Part shown: piece after piece, positions 48,507 to 59,859 of the stretch
How positions within the stretch are numbered: the first letter of the stretch is position 1
Layout: the number at the start of each line of letters is the position of its first letter
DNA from: Cunninghamia lanceolata
Lineage: Eukaryota; Streptophyta; Pinopsida; Cupressales; Cupressaceae
Assembly (NCBI GenBank): GCA_027924645.1
Contig: BSBN01001482.1
Location: forward strand, 11,054,001-11,118,000
Length of the DNA stretch: 64,000 nt
Reading direction: 5' to 3'
Notes under the pieces: model-generated
Told to the model about the DNA's origin: nothing
What the model saw: only the letters and a program-made list of their open reading frames with translations
Database searches by the model: none
Position numbers and translations under genes: made by a program

Positions 48507-48624
48507 CTGCAAACAAATTTTAATTCAATAACTTGGGTGACATATAATTTGACCAATCTACATACATGCATTCATATATAATTAAATATATTACAAAATA
48601 GTAATAAAGTTGTTGGTTAACAGA

Positions 48625-48735
48625 TTTGTCATTTCTAGTTCATACTCCTTCACCCACACAAATGACAAATGAACCAACAGTTGAGTCACTTGCAATGATG
48701 GTTGCAAGTGCTCTCTGCTTATTTTACAAGGCGCG
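48625..48735 (-). pseudogene. Possible further T minus-strand exon
   Basis: One frame reads KQRALATIIASDSTVGSFVI followed by CVGEGV. It ends at a GTTAAC donor-like site. The upper border is uncertain and it includes stops. Family unknown. Confidence 0.3.
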
Positions 48736-48917
48736 ACTACCTTTGAAAGTTGTGTATTGAATGAAAGACACAGGGTATGCTTTTAACCGAAAAGTAGAAA
48801 AGGCAAAACAAACAGTTGTGCATAACCATGACACAGATGTGGTAGACTAAATTTAAATGGAGAGGATACAAATTAAATGACACATAGTCCACATACCCCA
48901 CAAACCCAAATGGTAAG

Positions 48918-51900
48918 TGTTGATGCATAAATCTATGGGTTTAATCCAGCAGTAACATGGGAAACTTCTGAGATGTGGGAATGCTTCTCAAAAACAACCT
49001 CCAGGTTTTAAGGAAGTTGGCTCTTCTATTCTTTCAGTGGGGATTTGAGAAAAGAGAGGAGAAAGAAACAGGATTATAGATACAATATGAAATAAAACTA
49101 AATCTATGGTGATGTGCCAGATTTAAATGACTACCTTGAATTGGCACAGTGTCAAACCTTAAGTGATTTAACTGGAAATTAAAGAGCATAAATACATGGT
49201 TAAACCCAGTTTATAAATAGATCTGATAAAGGCAAAGAAACAGAAACTTAGAGAAAAAAAGAAACAAAAGTCAACTCAGCTATGCATAGAACAACATTCT
49301 CATTATTATGAATAGTAACAAATCACAGAGGCTTTGAGATTTCACAAAGTAACATATTACATTCTCCTTTGAAAAGACACTGGTAAGGCCAAGAATAAAA
49401 CATCTACTGCTGCTCCCAAAAATCTCTGATCTAAAAAAAAAATGTAGAACTATGTGTCTCAGAGCTGCTCATTTATAGCCCAAAAACCCCAACAAAATAT
49501 CTTCAATAGCTTCCAAAATCTCTAACTAAAAACTCACAAAATATGGCTAAAAATCTAGCAAAATGACTATATCTAGATGTGTAACTGATTCTGCAACTGG
49601 AAATCTCAACTAAACTATGGCTAGAACAAAATCTTCCCCTTTGGCTGTGTGAAAATCTTCCTACTCATCCTACCTCCTGTAGCTTGTCGCAAAAAAAATG
49701 AAATTAGGATTGCGTATGATTTTAGGGTTGCGTTTCTAATGTTTCACGTGAGGAGAGGGAGTCATAAAACTTTATTTAAATAAGCTTCACTTATAGCTAC
49801 TGCTAGGACCCACAAAGTGTCATAAAATTAATAAAGATTTTAATCTTTATCTCTAAATGGTTTTCTTCTTCCTGTGGCATGAGAGAAATCAATATTTGAA
49901 ACTAACATAGAGCATTTAGATTTATGAAGGGGCCCACCATGTGCATAATAAGGGACTTAATATTTAATAAAAGACACAGCCTCATTTTGTCTCCCATGAA
50001 TCATGATGCAATTTTAAAAAAATAAAGAATCTATCCCTCTTGCTTGGGCCTGAGCCACATGGTTAAGTCCACTTGTTTCCTTTTCTCCTTTTCAATGCTG
50101 CTTCCACATGGTGCTCTTTGAGGCATCCTTTGTTTCTCTCTTATTTCTCCCACAGCCGCCATGTGTCAAGTTTTGTTGCCTCTTTCTTCTCTCACCGAAG
50201 CCATTGATTATCTTACATCTTATGGTGACAAACTTACTGCATTGAAAACCCTAACTCCATTATTGCTTCATACTTCAGTGTGATGCACATATGATGATAT
50301 GCCCCTTCATGTTTCGATGGTGCCTTTCTCTTTTGAGTTTGAGGCAGCGCTCTGATGATATCCTGATACAATGTATAGTTGTGCTTGAATCTTTTATATG
50401 AATTGGCCACTTCATCATAACATGTGCCATACTTACACAATGCTCACCTCTTCTTATTTCATTGTGCCTTTGAAATAGTTAAGACTTGATGTATAATGCT
50501 GAGATTTCATTTTAAAAGTTGATGCCCTTCTATGATTGAGTGCCTTTATAACCGAGCCTTAAACTACTGATAGTAACGTCCATCATTAGTTGCGCCTCTT
50601 ATCATAACCAGTAGCTGATCCCTAACTGAAATGACTGATTCTCCTCTCGGTTTAAGATGTGGATATCTCTTTATATGGTTTGCACCATATCTTTTACATG
50701 TGCGTCGTGGCCTTCGTCTTAATGCTACGACCCAAATATGATGTGACATTCTCTTGCTTCTTATCTTTGTGTTTGGATGTGGTGCTCTCAAACCTCACAC
50801 TACTCTTGTGGTATAGAAATGCATCCTATATTTTACCTGGCAATGCTTTGAAATGGTAGTATTTTTGTATATGTTGGCACTTCATAGTGGTCATAGCATA
50901 CAGTGATTGCCTATCATACATCAATGCACTTTTATTTGCCTTGCATTATAACAATGACTTATATCTAGAGGCCCACCATAAATCCATTTGCTAATCATAT
51001 TGGCAATGCCACCCTTCGAAAGACCGTGCCATATTACTTTATGATTAGCCTATTTCACTTGGTTTGTGCATCACTTCAGCTTGCAATTGATGGCTATAGG
51101 TAAATTTCACATTTATTAACAATGTTTACCTCAACTTCCCTATCAGAAGCTTCTTCGTTGTTGATGATAAGCCTAAGACACAGATGCACCATATAACAAG
51201 GGACTCCTTGCTTTCAGATACTCGTAAAGTCTCAAAAAGGTCAGAAGTTCCTTCTTCAACAAGAATACTCAACTCTTTTGTGATATCTACACCTTCAATC
51301 TGAAGGTATAATAATTTATTAACTCCAGAGTGTTGATCTAAACTTGGACATCTGAGGATGGCAATGGCCCTTTGACAACTTTGGTAAACATTCTAACAAA
51401 AGTTCCATCAATAAAGCTTCATGACACTTTGTTGTTTTTGCCACACCATTTATTTCCATGGAGCTATCTTTCTTCATTATAGTTTACAAAGGAGATGTGG
51501 AGGACCTCTTTGTTCTATATGACCTGAGTGCCTTGACTATGTCATTCTACACAAACCTAAGCCTTTATCTCAATGAATCAGTGTCATGATTTTAGAGGTT
51601 AAATCTCTTCCTCGAAGGCCGTCACTTGAATTCCTTAAGAACTTGCAGCATTGAGTGCAATGATTGAGATTCATTTGAAATTGATTAAGCCCTTGAGACT
51701 TTATTTTGATTCCATTTCCTACACCATTCTATTATGTGCATCCTCTAACTATCATGAACTATGACATGCATTCAAACTGCATTCAAACTGCACCTTATTT
51801 GAAATGATGACACCTCACCACATGTGCATCCTTGAACAACTGAGAACTCTAAGGAATATTCATTAAATCTCATAAAATAGAAAAAAATTTAAATGGTGTT

Positions 51901-52171
51901 AAAATTTCATCACCAATAAGAAAGAAAAGATGAACAACATATCATTTTCAAAAGATGGTTTAATCTTGAATTCACAGTTTCAAAAAAAAACATCAACACA
52001 ATTTGACATAGAAAATATAATATTGAAGAATGATTACAGAGACACAAAGGACATTTATAATCAAAGAGAATATTAATAAATTCAAAGATTCAGAAATAAT
52101 TCCCTTATTTCTCCAATACAATGTATAAGTTCAAAGACTCAACATCTAATACAACAAACTATGCTTGAACA
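48918..52171 (-). repeat. Left (3') LTR of the gag-only element; right-hand limit tentative
   Basis: 48918-50936 is matched by the right LTR (55309-55777 plus 62525-64000). The true limit lies beyond. The best-looking end is CTTGAACA at 52171, with a polypurine-tract-like GGGGAAGGAGGAAGC (minus) just outside, giving termini TGTT/AACA. A TATA box (minus, ATTTATA at 49471-49477) puts about 550 bp in R-U5. The direct repeat at 51747 and a second TATA-like site at 52251 make the end doubtful. Confidence 0.55.
49471..49477 (-). promoter_or_regulatory. TATA box of the left LTR of the gag-only element
   Basis: The minus strand reads GGGCTATAAATGAGC. The same site is kept in the right LTR at 62602-62608. 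Confidence 0.6.
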
Positions 52172-52676
52172 AGAAAATTTGCTTCCTCCTTCCCCTATTC
52201 TCAAGCAGGTGAGAAAAGATAAGGATCCCCTTTAATGCCTTCAAGTTACATATTTATAAAATTCCCCCATGAACCTTTTTAGTTTCCGTAACTATTTCTT
52301 GGGAAGGTTAATAATTTCTTTATTTTCTCCCGTAACTGATCTTTTAAATCTAACTGAACAAATAAAATTCATTCTTTTCACCTTCTCATGGAATAACTGT
52401 CTTTTGAAAAGTTATCTTTAGATTAATTTATCAACTCACTTTTAAGAGTGCCCCTTTAACTTCACTTTTTTTCTCCATCACCTGGAAATCACAAACTGTG
52501 GCATGCATTCAAACTATCACGAACTGTGACATGCATTCAAACTGCACCTTATTTGAAATTATGGCACCTCACCACATGTGCATCCTTGAAGAACTGAGAA
52601 CTCTAAGGAATATTCATTAAATCTCATAAAATAGAAAAAAATTTAAATGGTGTGAAAATTTCATCACCAGTTCTTG
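51747..52676. repeat. Direct repeat pair of about 150 bp, 766 bp apart
   Basis: 51747-51905 and 52513-52676 share AACTATCA(T/C)GAACT, GCACCTTATTTGAAAT, CACCACATGTGCATCCTTGA and the tail ...AAAATTTCATCACC, with few differences. The right copy adjoins the tRNA-like head at 52693-52765, so the shared block may be a SINE body. Alternatively these could be the ends of a small element spanning 51.7-52.7 kb. Confidence 0.75.
52251..52258 (-). promoter_or_regulatory. Second TATA-like site (minus)
   Basis: TATAAATA on the minus strand, followed by purine-rich GGGGAAGGAGGAAG. It could belong to a different, partly preserved LTR. Confidence 0.25.
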
Positions 52677-52692
52677 GCGACTGGCTGGGAAA

Positions 52693-52765
52693 ATAGGCCT
52701 GCCCATTTGAATCTAGAATCTCTGGTTTCACAGAATTAGTGGCTTATCCATTGGGCAATTGAGTC
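52693..52765 (-). tRNA. tRNA-Arg-like relic (probable SINE head)
   Basis: The minus strand starts GACTC and has CCCAATGGATAAG, matching the acceptor and D-arm region of plant tRNA-Arg. It then has AACCAGAGATTCT and a T-arm-like ATTCAAAT. The anticodon stem no longer pairs and the acceptor 3' side is lost, so it is not a functional tRNA gene. Continuation into a repeated body (52513-52676) suggests a tRNA-derived SINE. Confidence 0.6.
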
Positions 52766-53355
52766 AAAATAGGTTGAAACTGAAACATCCATTAACTCAA
52801 AATAGAGTGATACCAAAAATCCGTGTAACCAGACTGAAACACAATTGATAACTGAAATTATCTTCTTAACTGAAACCAATTGAAATAGAGGTAGAGCTGA
52901 AAAAGCAAAACTGATATATGCAAGTGAGACCAACTGACCATAAATCTTTTACTGCAGTCGATACTTATTGAAAAAAAATTAATTGAAACTAAAACTAATG
53001 CTATTGTTGTAGCTTTATTTGAACTTTTGATTCTAACTCACTAACATAATAAACATATAGGAATATGCCCATTCATGGGAGTAGCAAAATAACTACCAAA
53101 TCTGATAATCCTTCTCCACTAAATCCTCATCAAACTGAAAATGTACCAGACAAACTGTATGAAAAAATATAACTAGATTTTACACATTTTTACTTCTCTG
53201 CTTTCTGGAAGGTTATCCTTTGCACAAAAATACCAGTCAGGCTTATCTGCATGTTGTTCATGCTTCAGCAAAGGGTGGAAAGAGAGAATCAAGCCTTGAA
53301 ACTTATTCCTCCTTTTGCACTTGAAAACTTCTATCAATAATACTTCTTTATTGAC

Positions 53356-55040
53356 CTATTTTGTTGACTCTGCCACAACATTATGACTCAAGATAGCTTT
53401 AAAAATAGGTGTACAGGAGATAGAGCTGCCAAGTACCATCTTGAATCTGATCGAAATTCCCTCTTTGAGGAAGAAGGGCTTATAATATAGCAACTCTTTA
53501 TGCAACTCTCTACTTTTCCAGTTGCCTCCTTGGACCTCATCGCCTGGTAGCTGTGAATATTCATCAAAAAGAAGAGTATAACCACTTTCCAGAATAGAAA
53601 ACAAATCATATATTTGATCTACCTTTTCTTTAAAATCTTCCTCGTAATCTACTACAAAAGATCTTCCAAATGAACCTTGCACTTTCTCAATTGTACAATC
53701 TTTTGCATCAAGAATTTGATAACCTTGTTGCAAAATTGAGAATAAATCTTCCTCCTGCTCCAAATGTTGCTCATGCACTTCTATGGTATCATCCTCCAGA
53801 CGTGAAACTTCATTGCAGAAATAAAGGCATTCATTCTTTGTAGACTCTACAATTTCCTCTACAACTTCTTCCTCAAGATGAGGTGTGGATGCAGCACCAC
53901 TCTAGACCCAGTACTTTTTAGCTTCAAAGCTCCTCTTGAAGTACTTTTCAGCTTCTAGAAGTGTCATCTCATACTCAACTTCTGAATCTTTTTCATAACT
54001 TGACAGAATCTTTAAATCACATGTTGTCACAGGTGCTTGATTCTCAAGATCATAAGAACACACTGAATGAACAGAAGTCACCTTCTCGTTTGCATTTTGA
54101 TCATTGGGAGTTGATTCTTCTTGGATGTCAAAGTGGAAAAGAACCTGATCTGTCACCTCTATGAGCTGACTTGCAGCTACAGAGGCTTGTAAAGGATAAT
54201 TTTCAAGATAATGGGGTCTCTTCTGTGCTTGAGGGAGGATTTTTTCTTCAAACTGACCATATGGGTATTACTGATCATACAGACTTCGAGGCATGAAATT
54301 TGGGTCAGCATTATACATGGCTTGACATTTTAACTCATTAAGCTCATGGCTGAGGGTTCTTATAAGTTCTCTTACCTCCATCATCTCCTCATGATTCAAC
54401 AAATCAGTAGGGAGGGTGGGTGGACTAAAATCTATATGCATCTGGCTACAAGAAAGAACTTGAGACAAGTTATTTGTATGAGGCATCAACTGTTCTAAAG
54501 GCAGAGGAGGCAATTTTCAAGCCACTATGAGGTTACTTTTAGCTCTAATGGCAAGATCATATGACTGGGGAAGAGTTTCACCTCCTAAATATTGTATCAT
54601 GACAGACATCTCAGGGTCTTAAGCCTTCAAATAATACAAGAATGCAAAGGTTAGAGGAGGCCTCAAGTCAACAGAGAATTTTTTCCATACCTTGTCAAAT
54701 CTTGAATTGAAGCCATGTATGGGCTCCATTGGATGCCTCTTGATGGTGATGAGATTCTGGGTAAGAGTGCTGACATCTATCCTCTCTCTGAATTGATTGT
54801 AGATAAGCCCTCCAAGTTGATCCCATCTGGTGATTGAATCGGGCTGCAAACTTCTGTACCATTCTTTTGCTTTTCCGTTGAGGGATGATGCAAGAAACAA
54901 GAAGGCATGATTCTCAGTTGTGACATTGTGAATAATGCATAAACTTTCTACATCTTGAATGTGATCTACAGGACAAACTGAGCCATCTCCAAGAAAATGA
55001 GGCAGTGCCTTCCATGTTTTGTCAGGAACTTGACCCTACT
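53356..55040 (-). pseudogene. Gag protein of the gag-only element
   Basis: One minus-strand frame with a few stops and no frameshift. Near 54950-54620 it carries the gag domain: HAFLFLASSLNGKAKEWYRS, TRWDQLGGLIYNQFRERI, RFDKVWKKFSVDLR. It continues through MMEVRELIRTLSHELNELKC and a long acidic C-terminal part (EEDLFSILQQGYQILDAKD) with two diverged copies of a DLFSIL..GY motif (LFSILQQGYQIL and LFSILESGYTLL). The stop is at 53356. No CCHC knuckle is seen. There is no pol downstream, so it is non-autonomous if it ever moved. Confidence 0.72.
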
Positions 55041-55278
55041 GCTGAAGAACAAGAGGACTTGAATCCTGAGTCACAAAAGGTAGATCTATTTGAATATTTA
55101 GATGCACATATATACCATGAGCTGCCATGGTCTATAGGAGCAAAGATCTATGAAAGAACCTTCAGTAGAGTCACCAGATGGATGATTCATGCTCCTATGA
55201 GTAGATATTTCTATGATTTTCCATCAAAACCACAAAATACAAGGCAAAGATTTAATGAAAACAAAGACCCAAGTCTTT

Positions 55279-55303
55279 GGTTCCAGTCCCACGGAGTGTG
55301 CCA
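55279..55303 (-). other. tRNA-Lys-type primer-binding site
   Basis: The minus strand begins TGGCACACTCCGTGGGACT. Over 25 nt it agrees with the complement of the plant tRNA-Lys 3' end (acceptor and T-arm) at about 20 positions, by my recollection of that tRNA. It lies five bases from the LTR end at 55309. Confidence 0.6.
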
Positions 55304-55782
55304 AAAACTGTTGATGCATAAATCTGTGGGTTTAATCCAGCAGCAACATGGGAAACTTATGAGATGTGGGAATGCTTCTCAGAAACAACCTCCAAGTTTT
55401 AAGGAAGCTGGCTCTTCCGTTCTTTCAGTGGGGGTTTGAGAAAAGAGAGGAGAAAGAAATAGGATTACAGATACAATATGAAATAAAACTAAATATATGG
55501 CGATGCAGCATATTTAAACGACTACCCTGAATCAACATAGTGTCAAACATTATGTGATTTAACTAGAAATTAAAGAATATAAATGCATGGTTACACCCAG
55601 TTTATAAACAGATCTGATAAAGGAAAAGAAATAGAAACTTAGAGAAAACAAGAAACATAAATCAACTCAGCTATGCACAGAACATCATTCTCATTATTTT
55701 GAATAGTAACAGATCACAGAGGCTTTGAGATTTCCACAAAGTAAGATATTACATTCTCCTTTGAAAAGACACTACTAAGGCC

Positions 55783-57039
55783 TATTTAGGTGAAAATTGG
55801 ATTTTGTTAATCTTTTGTTGTTTAGATGTTTGAATCCTCTTTTCACCCTAACATTTAAGGATCTAGGGTCGAGTGGCGAGCACTATCATACCCTAGGTCA
55901 CTTGCAAATGAAGGGAAGATTGGATTAGGGAATTTAAATATTAATTTTTCTTCTCTTGTATCTAATTAACCATTAAAACCCTAATTATGCAAATACGGCA
56001 ACAAATTGACGAAAGACGGAAAAAGCTCTTGCAGATGGAAGTAAAATAACAAATCATAGAATACCTATTTTTGGGGTTCCGAGGCAGAATAATTGGGGAC
56101 ACTGGTGTGGGCACCCAAGTCCAAGGTACCTACTTTTTCAGGGAATCTGGACCTCCTTCCGACACTGATCTGCCCTGTAACTTTTGTTTCCTGAGATCTA
56201 TCTACAGAGGACATTGTTGTAGACACCCTAGTCCTGGAAGTGCTCCTTTGTCTAACTTTTCTTCAGATCCTGAATCCTTGATGCCTGACACTCCTTCCTA
56301 CAACTCCACCTTTTTCAAATGCAACACTTGTAACCTACAATCACAAGACTTGGTTTGGGGGTTGTGGTGTTTAGAGGTTTTCCTTAGTCAAACCTCGGAG
56401 GACACTTAAGTCTCCAAACACCATTGTTAGATAAAGAGGGCATGCCCTTGTGAGGCAAAGGCCAAAAACCAAAGGAATCAATGATAAAAACACAATGATA
56501 TGTCACCTTTAGTGAATCTCTCATGGAGGAAGATGCTCTTCATGCCATGAGGAGATTGAAGCTCAAATCTACAAATATCAATGCACAAAACATACAAGTC
56601 TACTCTTGCAACACAATAGAAAGCCTTAAATCACCTTGAGAATGCCTAGAGTTCACAATGATCATCTAATCAAAATCTAGTTTACAAATGAATGCCTACA
56701 CATGCTTATATATGCACTACAAGCATTCCCACCAAGATTTTAAAAATCAAACTTTACCATGTCAGCAAAAGAACCCCCTAACGATAAAAAATTGACACCT
56801 AGAAATTGGGGCTGCCCCAAAATAGGGTAGGACTAGGGTGCAGGTGCCCAAGTTCTCCCCCCTATTTTGGGCAGGGTACAGCTCAAGGGGTCCACCTAGG
56901 TCCTATGTGTCATGGAAACTAGGTCTCATTCCATCAGGATGCTAAAATATGAACTAAAATGTCCTAAATGCACTCTAAAGACCCAGGAGCTAAATCTTAT
57001 GAGCGAAAAGCCCCCAAGGGGACATTTTCTGACGTTACA
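55783..57039 (-). repeat. LARD-2 left (3') LTR, 1257 bp
   Basis: Starts TATTTAGGTG (TG mutated to TA), ends GACGTTACA. It aligns end to end with 61259-62519. Confidence 0.9.
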
Positions 57040-57327
57040 TTTAGCCCCCACTATAATGTATGCATAAATGAGAGGCCCATACATGTATTAAAGTAAGGTC
57101 ACAAACACAGCAAACACACCAATCACAGAGAAGACACACCAATCTCGTAAAAGGTAGTAACAGACACGCAAAACATGGAGGAGACAGTTACAGTCATGCA
57201 GAACACGGAGCAGACAGTCAATGCATAGAAGACACATTAATGCATGGAAGATGGAAATGATATCTTTTCTTTTCTTTTTCTCATATATATGACTATGCAA
57301 ATGCAAGTACTGGAAAGTAAACAAACC

Positions 57328-57475
57328 TCCCAAAATGTAGGAAGTACTACTCGAAGGTGCTGGTCTCTGCATATGGGGCAACACACATGCAATACATGCA
57401 AAACCTCCCAAAATGCATGAAGCACTACTCAAATGTGCTAGTCTTTGCATATGGGGCAACAAACATGCCATACAA
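57328..57475. repeat. ~81-bp tandem duplication in the LARD-2 3' region
   Basis: Two copies of CTCCCAAAATG(T/C)A, GAAG(T/C)ACTACTC, TCT(C/T)TGCATATGGGGCAACA. A CCTCCG(T/C)AGAGG(G/A)CTT motif also recurs three times at about 57640-57765. Confidence 0.82.
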
Positions 57476-58757
57476 AACAACCACGCCAAAACACAGTAGA
57501 CAAGGGATGGTGTGTTCCCTATTTCTAGGCTCAACACCATCTCAAGCACATTACAGGCACACACCGACAATTGGGCTTCACCACAACAATCACTGAAGAC
57601 ATGCTTAATGGTTGAGTTAGTCACAGAACCTCTCCCTGCCTCCGCAGAGGACTTTTGAAAATGATAGGATGATGCAATTTGCTCTGAGAAATACACCATC
57701 CCCGCCTCCGTAGAGGGCTTAAGAAAAAGGATATGCTTGATATCCTACCTCCGTAGAGGGCTTACATGATTGATTGATTGCAAACAAGCTTAGGATGCAC
57801 TATTCACTACTCTGGGGCGCAAGTCTTTGCATCTAATGTCAAACACATTACTAACATCTATAACAAATAGCCTACCTTATATGCCCCCACCTTAAGGTGG
57901 TTGATATCAGTTATCGATATCAAGTATGTTAAGGTAGGGAGAAAACACACAAGGGAACAACTTTCATAAAGCCCATGCCCCCCAGAGGTGACATGTACCT
58001 TACGATCACCAAATGTTCCCACAAACACATTCCTGTAAGAAACATGTTAGTGTCTACAACATCATGATAAACAAAAACATCAATGCATATGATTAACCAC
58101 ACAAAAGAGCCAAGGTTATACAACAAATTCAGAGTTCAAGGATAACCATGGGCTATATCACGAAGCTCTCTGAATCGAGTACCGCCAAGGCTAGATTCAA
58201 AGGCAAATAAAGGTGCACGGAGCAATAGTATTGTTAGGGTTTGTAAATGTGATAGAAACATCACGAAATTTACTATGTGGAAAGCACGAGTGCTTCCACT
58301 AGCCAAGCGTCGGATAAGATATACAACCCTATCATCATATTAGGAACTAAGTCCAATTTTTTATTTCTCTCAAAAGGGACACCAGGTCTGCATCAGTATA
58401 AATGTTTGTCATCATTTGTCTGCTAGGTGGAAACACTAGAGGAAGGGAAACAATAAATAAGAGAGGAGAAAATAAGTGTCTTAGGGACAGTCACGTAGGA
58501 GGGTGCCCCCAAGTCACCAACCATGACGCTATGTTTGTAAGACACAACACACAACAATGAAATCAGAAAGAGCAATTTAGAAGAATGATGATACAAATAG
58601 AAGAAGGTCATAACATAAGTGGTCTCCTGGTATCCCGAACCTTACGGGAGAATCTGAGGTCATTCCAAGAGGCCTAAACAACACATAACACATCACAGGG
58701 GAAGCACATCATGAGAGAGTTAAAGGGTTAGAGATACTTACCTGTAGGGTCTTCGTG

Positions 58758-59813
58758 CTAGAAGTCATCAACAATTAAATCATTCTCTTTCCATTTGCAA
58801 ACATAAGGTATTATTGCCAAGTCTTCGTAATTATTCTTTTGTTCATTCTTAAATGCTTCTTGGTTTGACTCAATGTTAGGTGGAATGTTTTCTTGTTGAA
58901 GTTCATTAGTACACATATTTTCTATTCTCTTAGGTGGTGGGAGAAGCAAATTATTTTGTGTGATCTCAACATCCATCCTTAAGGGATTCAATGTGAGAGA
59001 CTTCTCCTTATCCACTAGTGCTACATCCTTAGTGATGTCCAAATGACTTGAATATTTAATCAAAGGAGGGACATTAAAGGTCTTCTCTTCCTTAGTGATA
59101 TCCAAGGTATATGAACAATCAACTAAAGGAGCAAGATTGGTAGGATGATCCATAGAGGTTCCATGCATTATGACAGAGTTTTTATTGATGTTAGATGAAA
59201 GCTCCTCATCTACCCATGGAATTCTCTTTGTTGAAGGGAGTTCTTCATTCACTAATGCTTCCTCTTGTCCAGGGAGAGCATTGGAATGGCAAACTGGTGA
59301 TGGCTCTTCATTTGCTAATGCTTCATCTTGGCCAGAGTAAGCATTAGAATGAAGACTTGATGATGTGATGTTAATAGACGTGTCAATGAAATCATCCTCT
59401 TGCATCAAAGTGTCCTCATGAGGAGTAATAACCTTTGGAGAGGGATCATAAGGTAAACCAGATTTATCATCACAAGTTTTATCAATAGGTGCCATAGTAG
59501 AATTTCCCATAAAATCATCCAAGGCTTCATCTAACATTTTAAGATCATCACTAGTATATGTATTATTGATCATGAATTTAGTAAGATCATCGAATATCAA
59601 AGGGTATATTCCCATGAGAGTTATGAATCTATCAAATTCACCTATATGGTAAAGAATTTCATATGTGGAGCACATAGAGAGATCAACATCATGAATGTGT
59701 GCTATTTGTTCCAAAACTTGAGGATATTTATCAGTGAATTTAGAGAAATGATCCATGTATATAATGTATGAAAACAGTTCTTCCAAATAAGTAGCCATAA
59801 TATATGTCTCCAA
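58758..59813 (-). CDS. 351-codon ORF of LARD-2, unknown function
   Basis: This is the longest uninterrupted frame in the window. The N-terminal ~100 residues look alpha-helical and aromatic (METYIMATYLEELFSYII; KYPQVLEQIAHIHDVDLSM). The remainder is acidic and Ser/Pro/Asn-rich, with two ~21-residue repeats at residues 155-169 and 176-190 (HSNA..GQ(D/E)EAL(A/V)NEE) and two LDITK motifs at about 237 and 258. The second Met (residue 6, MATYLEEL) is an equally good start. No gag, protease, RT, integrase or membrane signature. It sits between a long leader (59814-61240) and the 3' region. Openness over 1.05 kb in otherwise decayed surroundings suggests recent constraint or youth. Confidence 0.55.
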   Translation of the reverse strand: METYIMATYLEELFSYIIYMDHFSKFTDKYPQVLEQIAHIHDVDLSMCSTYEILYHIGEFDRFITLMGIYPLIFDDLTKFMINNTYTSDDLKMLDEALDDFMGNSTMAPIDKTCDDKSGLPYDPSPKVITPHEDTLMQEDDFIDTSINITSSSLHSNAYSGQDEALANEEPSPVCHSNALPGQEEALVNEELPSTKRIPWVDEELSSNINKNSVIMHGTSMDHPTNLAPLVDCSYTLDITKEEKTFNVPPLIKYSSHLDITKDVALVDKEKSLTLNPLRMDVEITQNNLLLPPPKRIENMCTNELQQENIPPNIESNQEAFKNEQKNNYEDLAIIPYVCKWKENDLIVDDF

Positions 59814-59859
59814 ATAAATGTAAAATTATATTTTGAAAGCTTTTCAAAATTGGTGCAAA

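Noticed and set aside
55005..55439. 144-codon plus-strand ORF crossing the LTR border at 55309
   Set aside because: Runs antisense to the gag leader and into the LTR, over a primer-binding site, so it is not a plausible gene.
57088..57699. 203-codon minus-strand Cys/Leu-rich ORF
   Set aside because: Lies across tandem duplications in the LARD-2 3' region. The repeated CxxCVLPHMQR motif simply follows the DNA repeat, so it is probably an open frame by chance.
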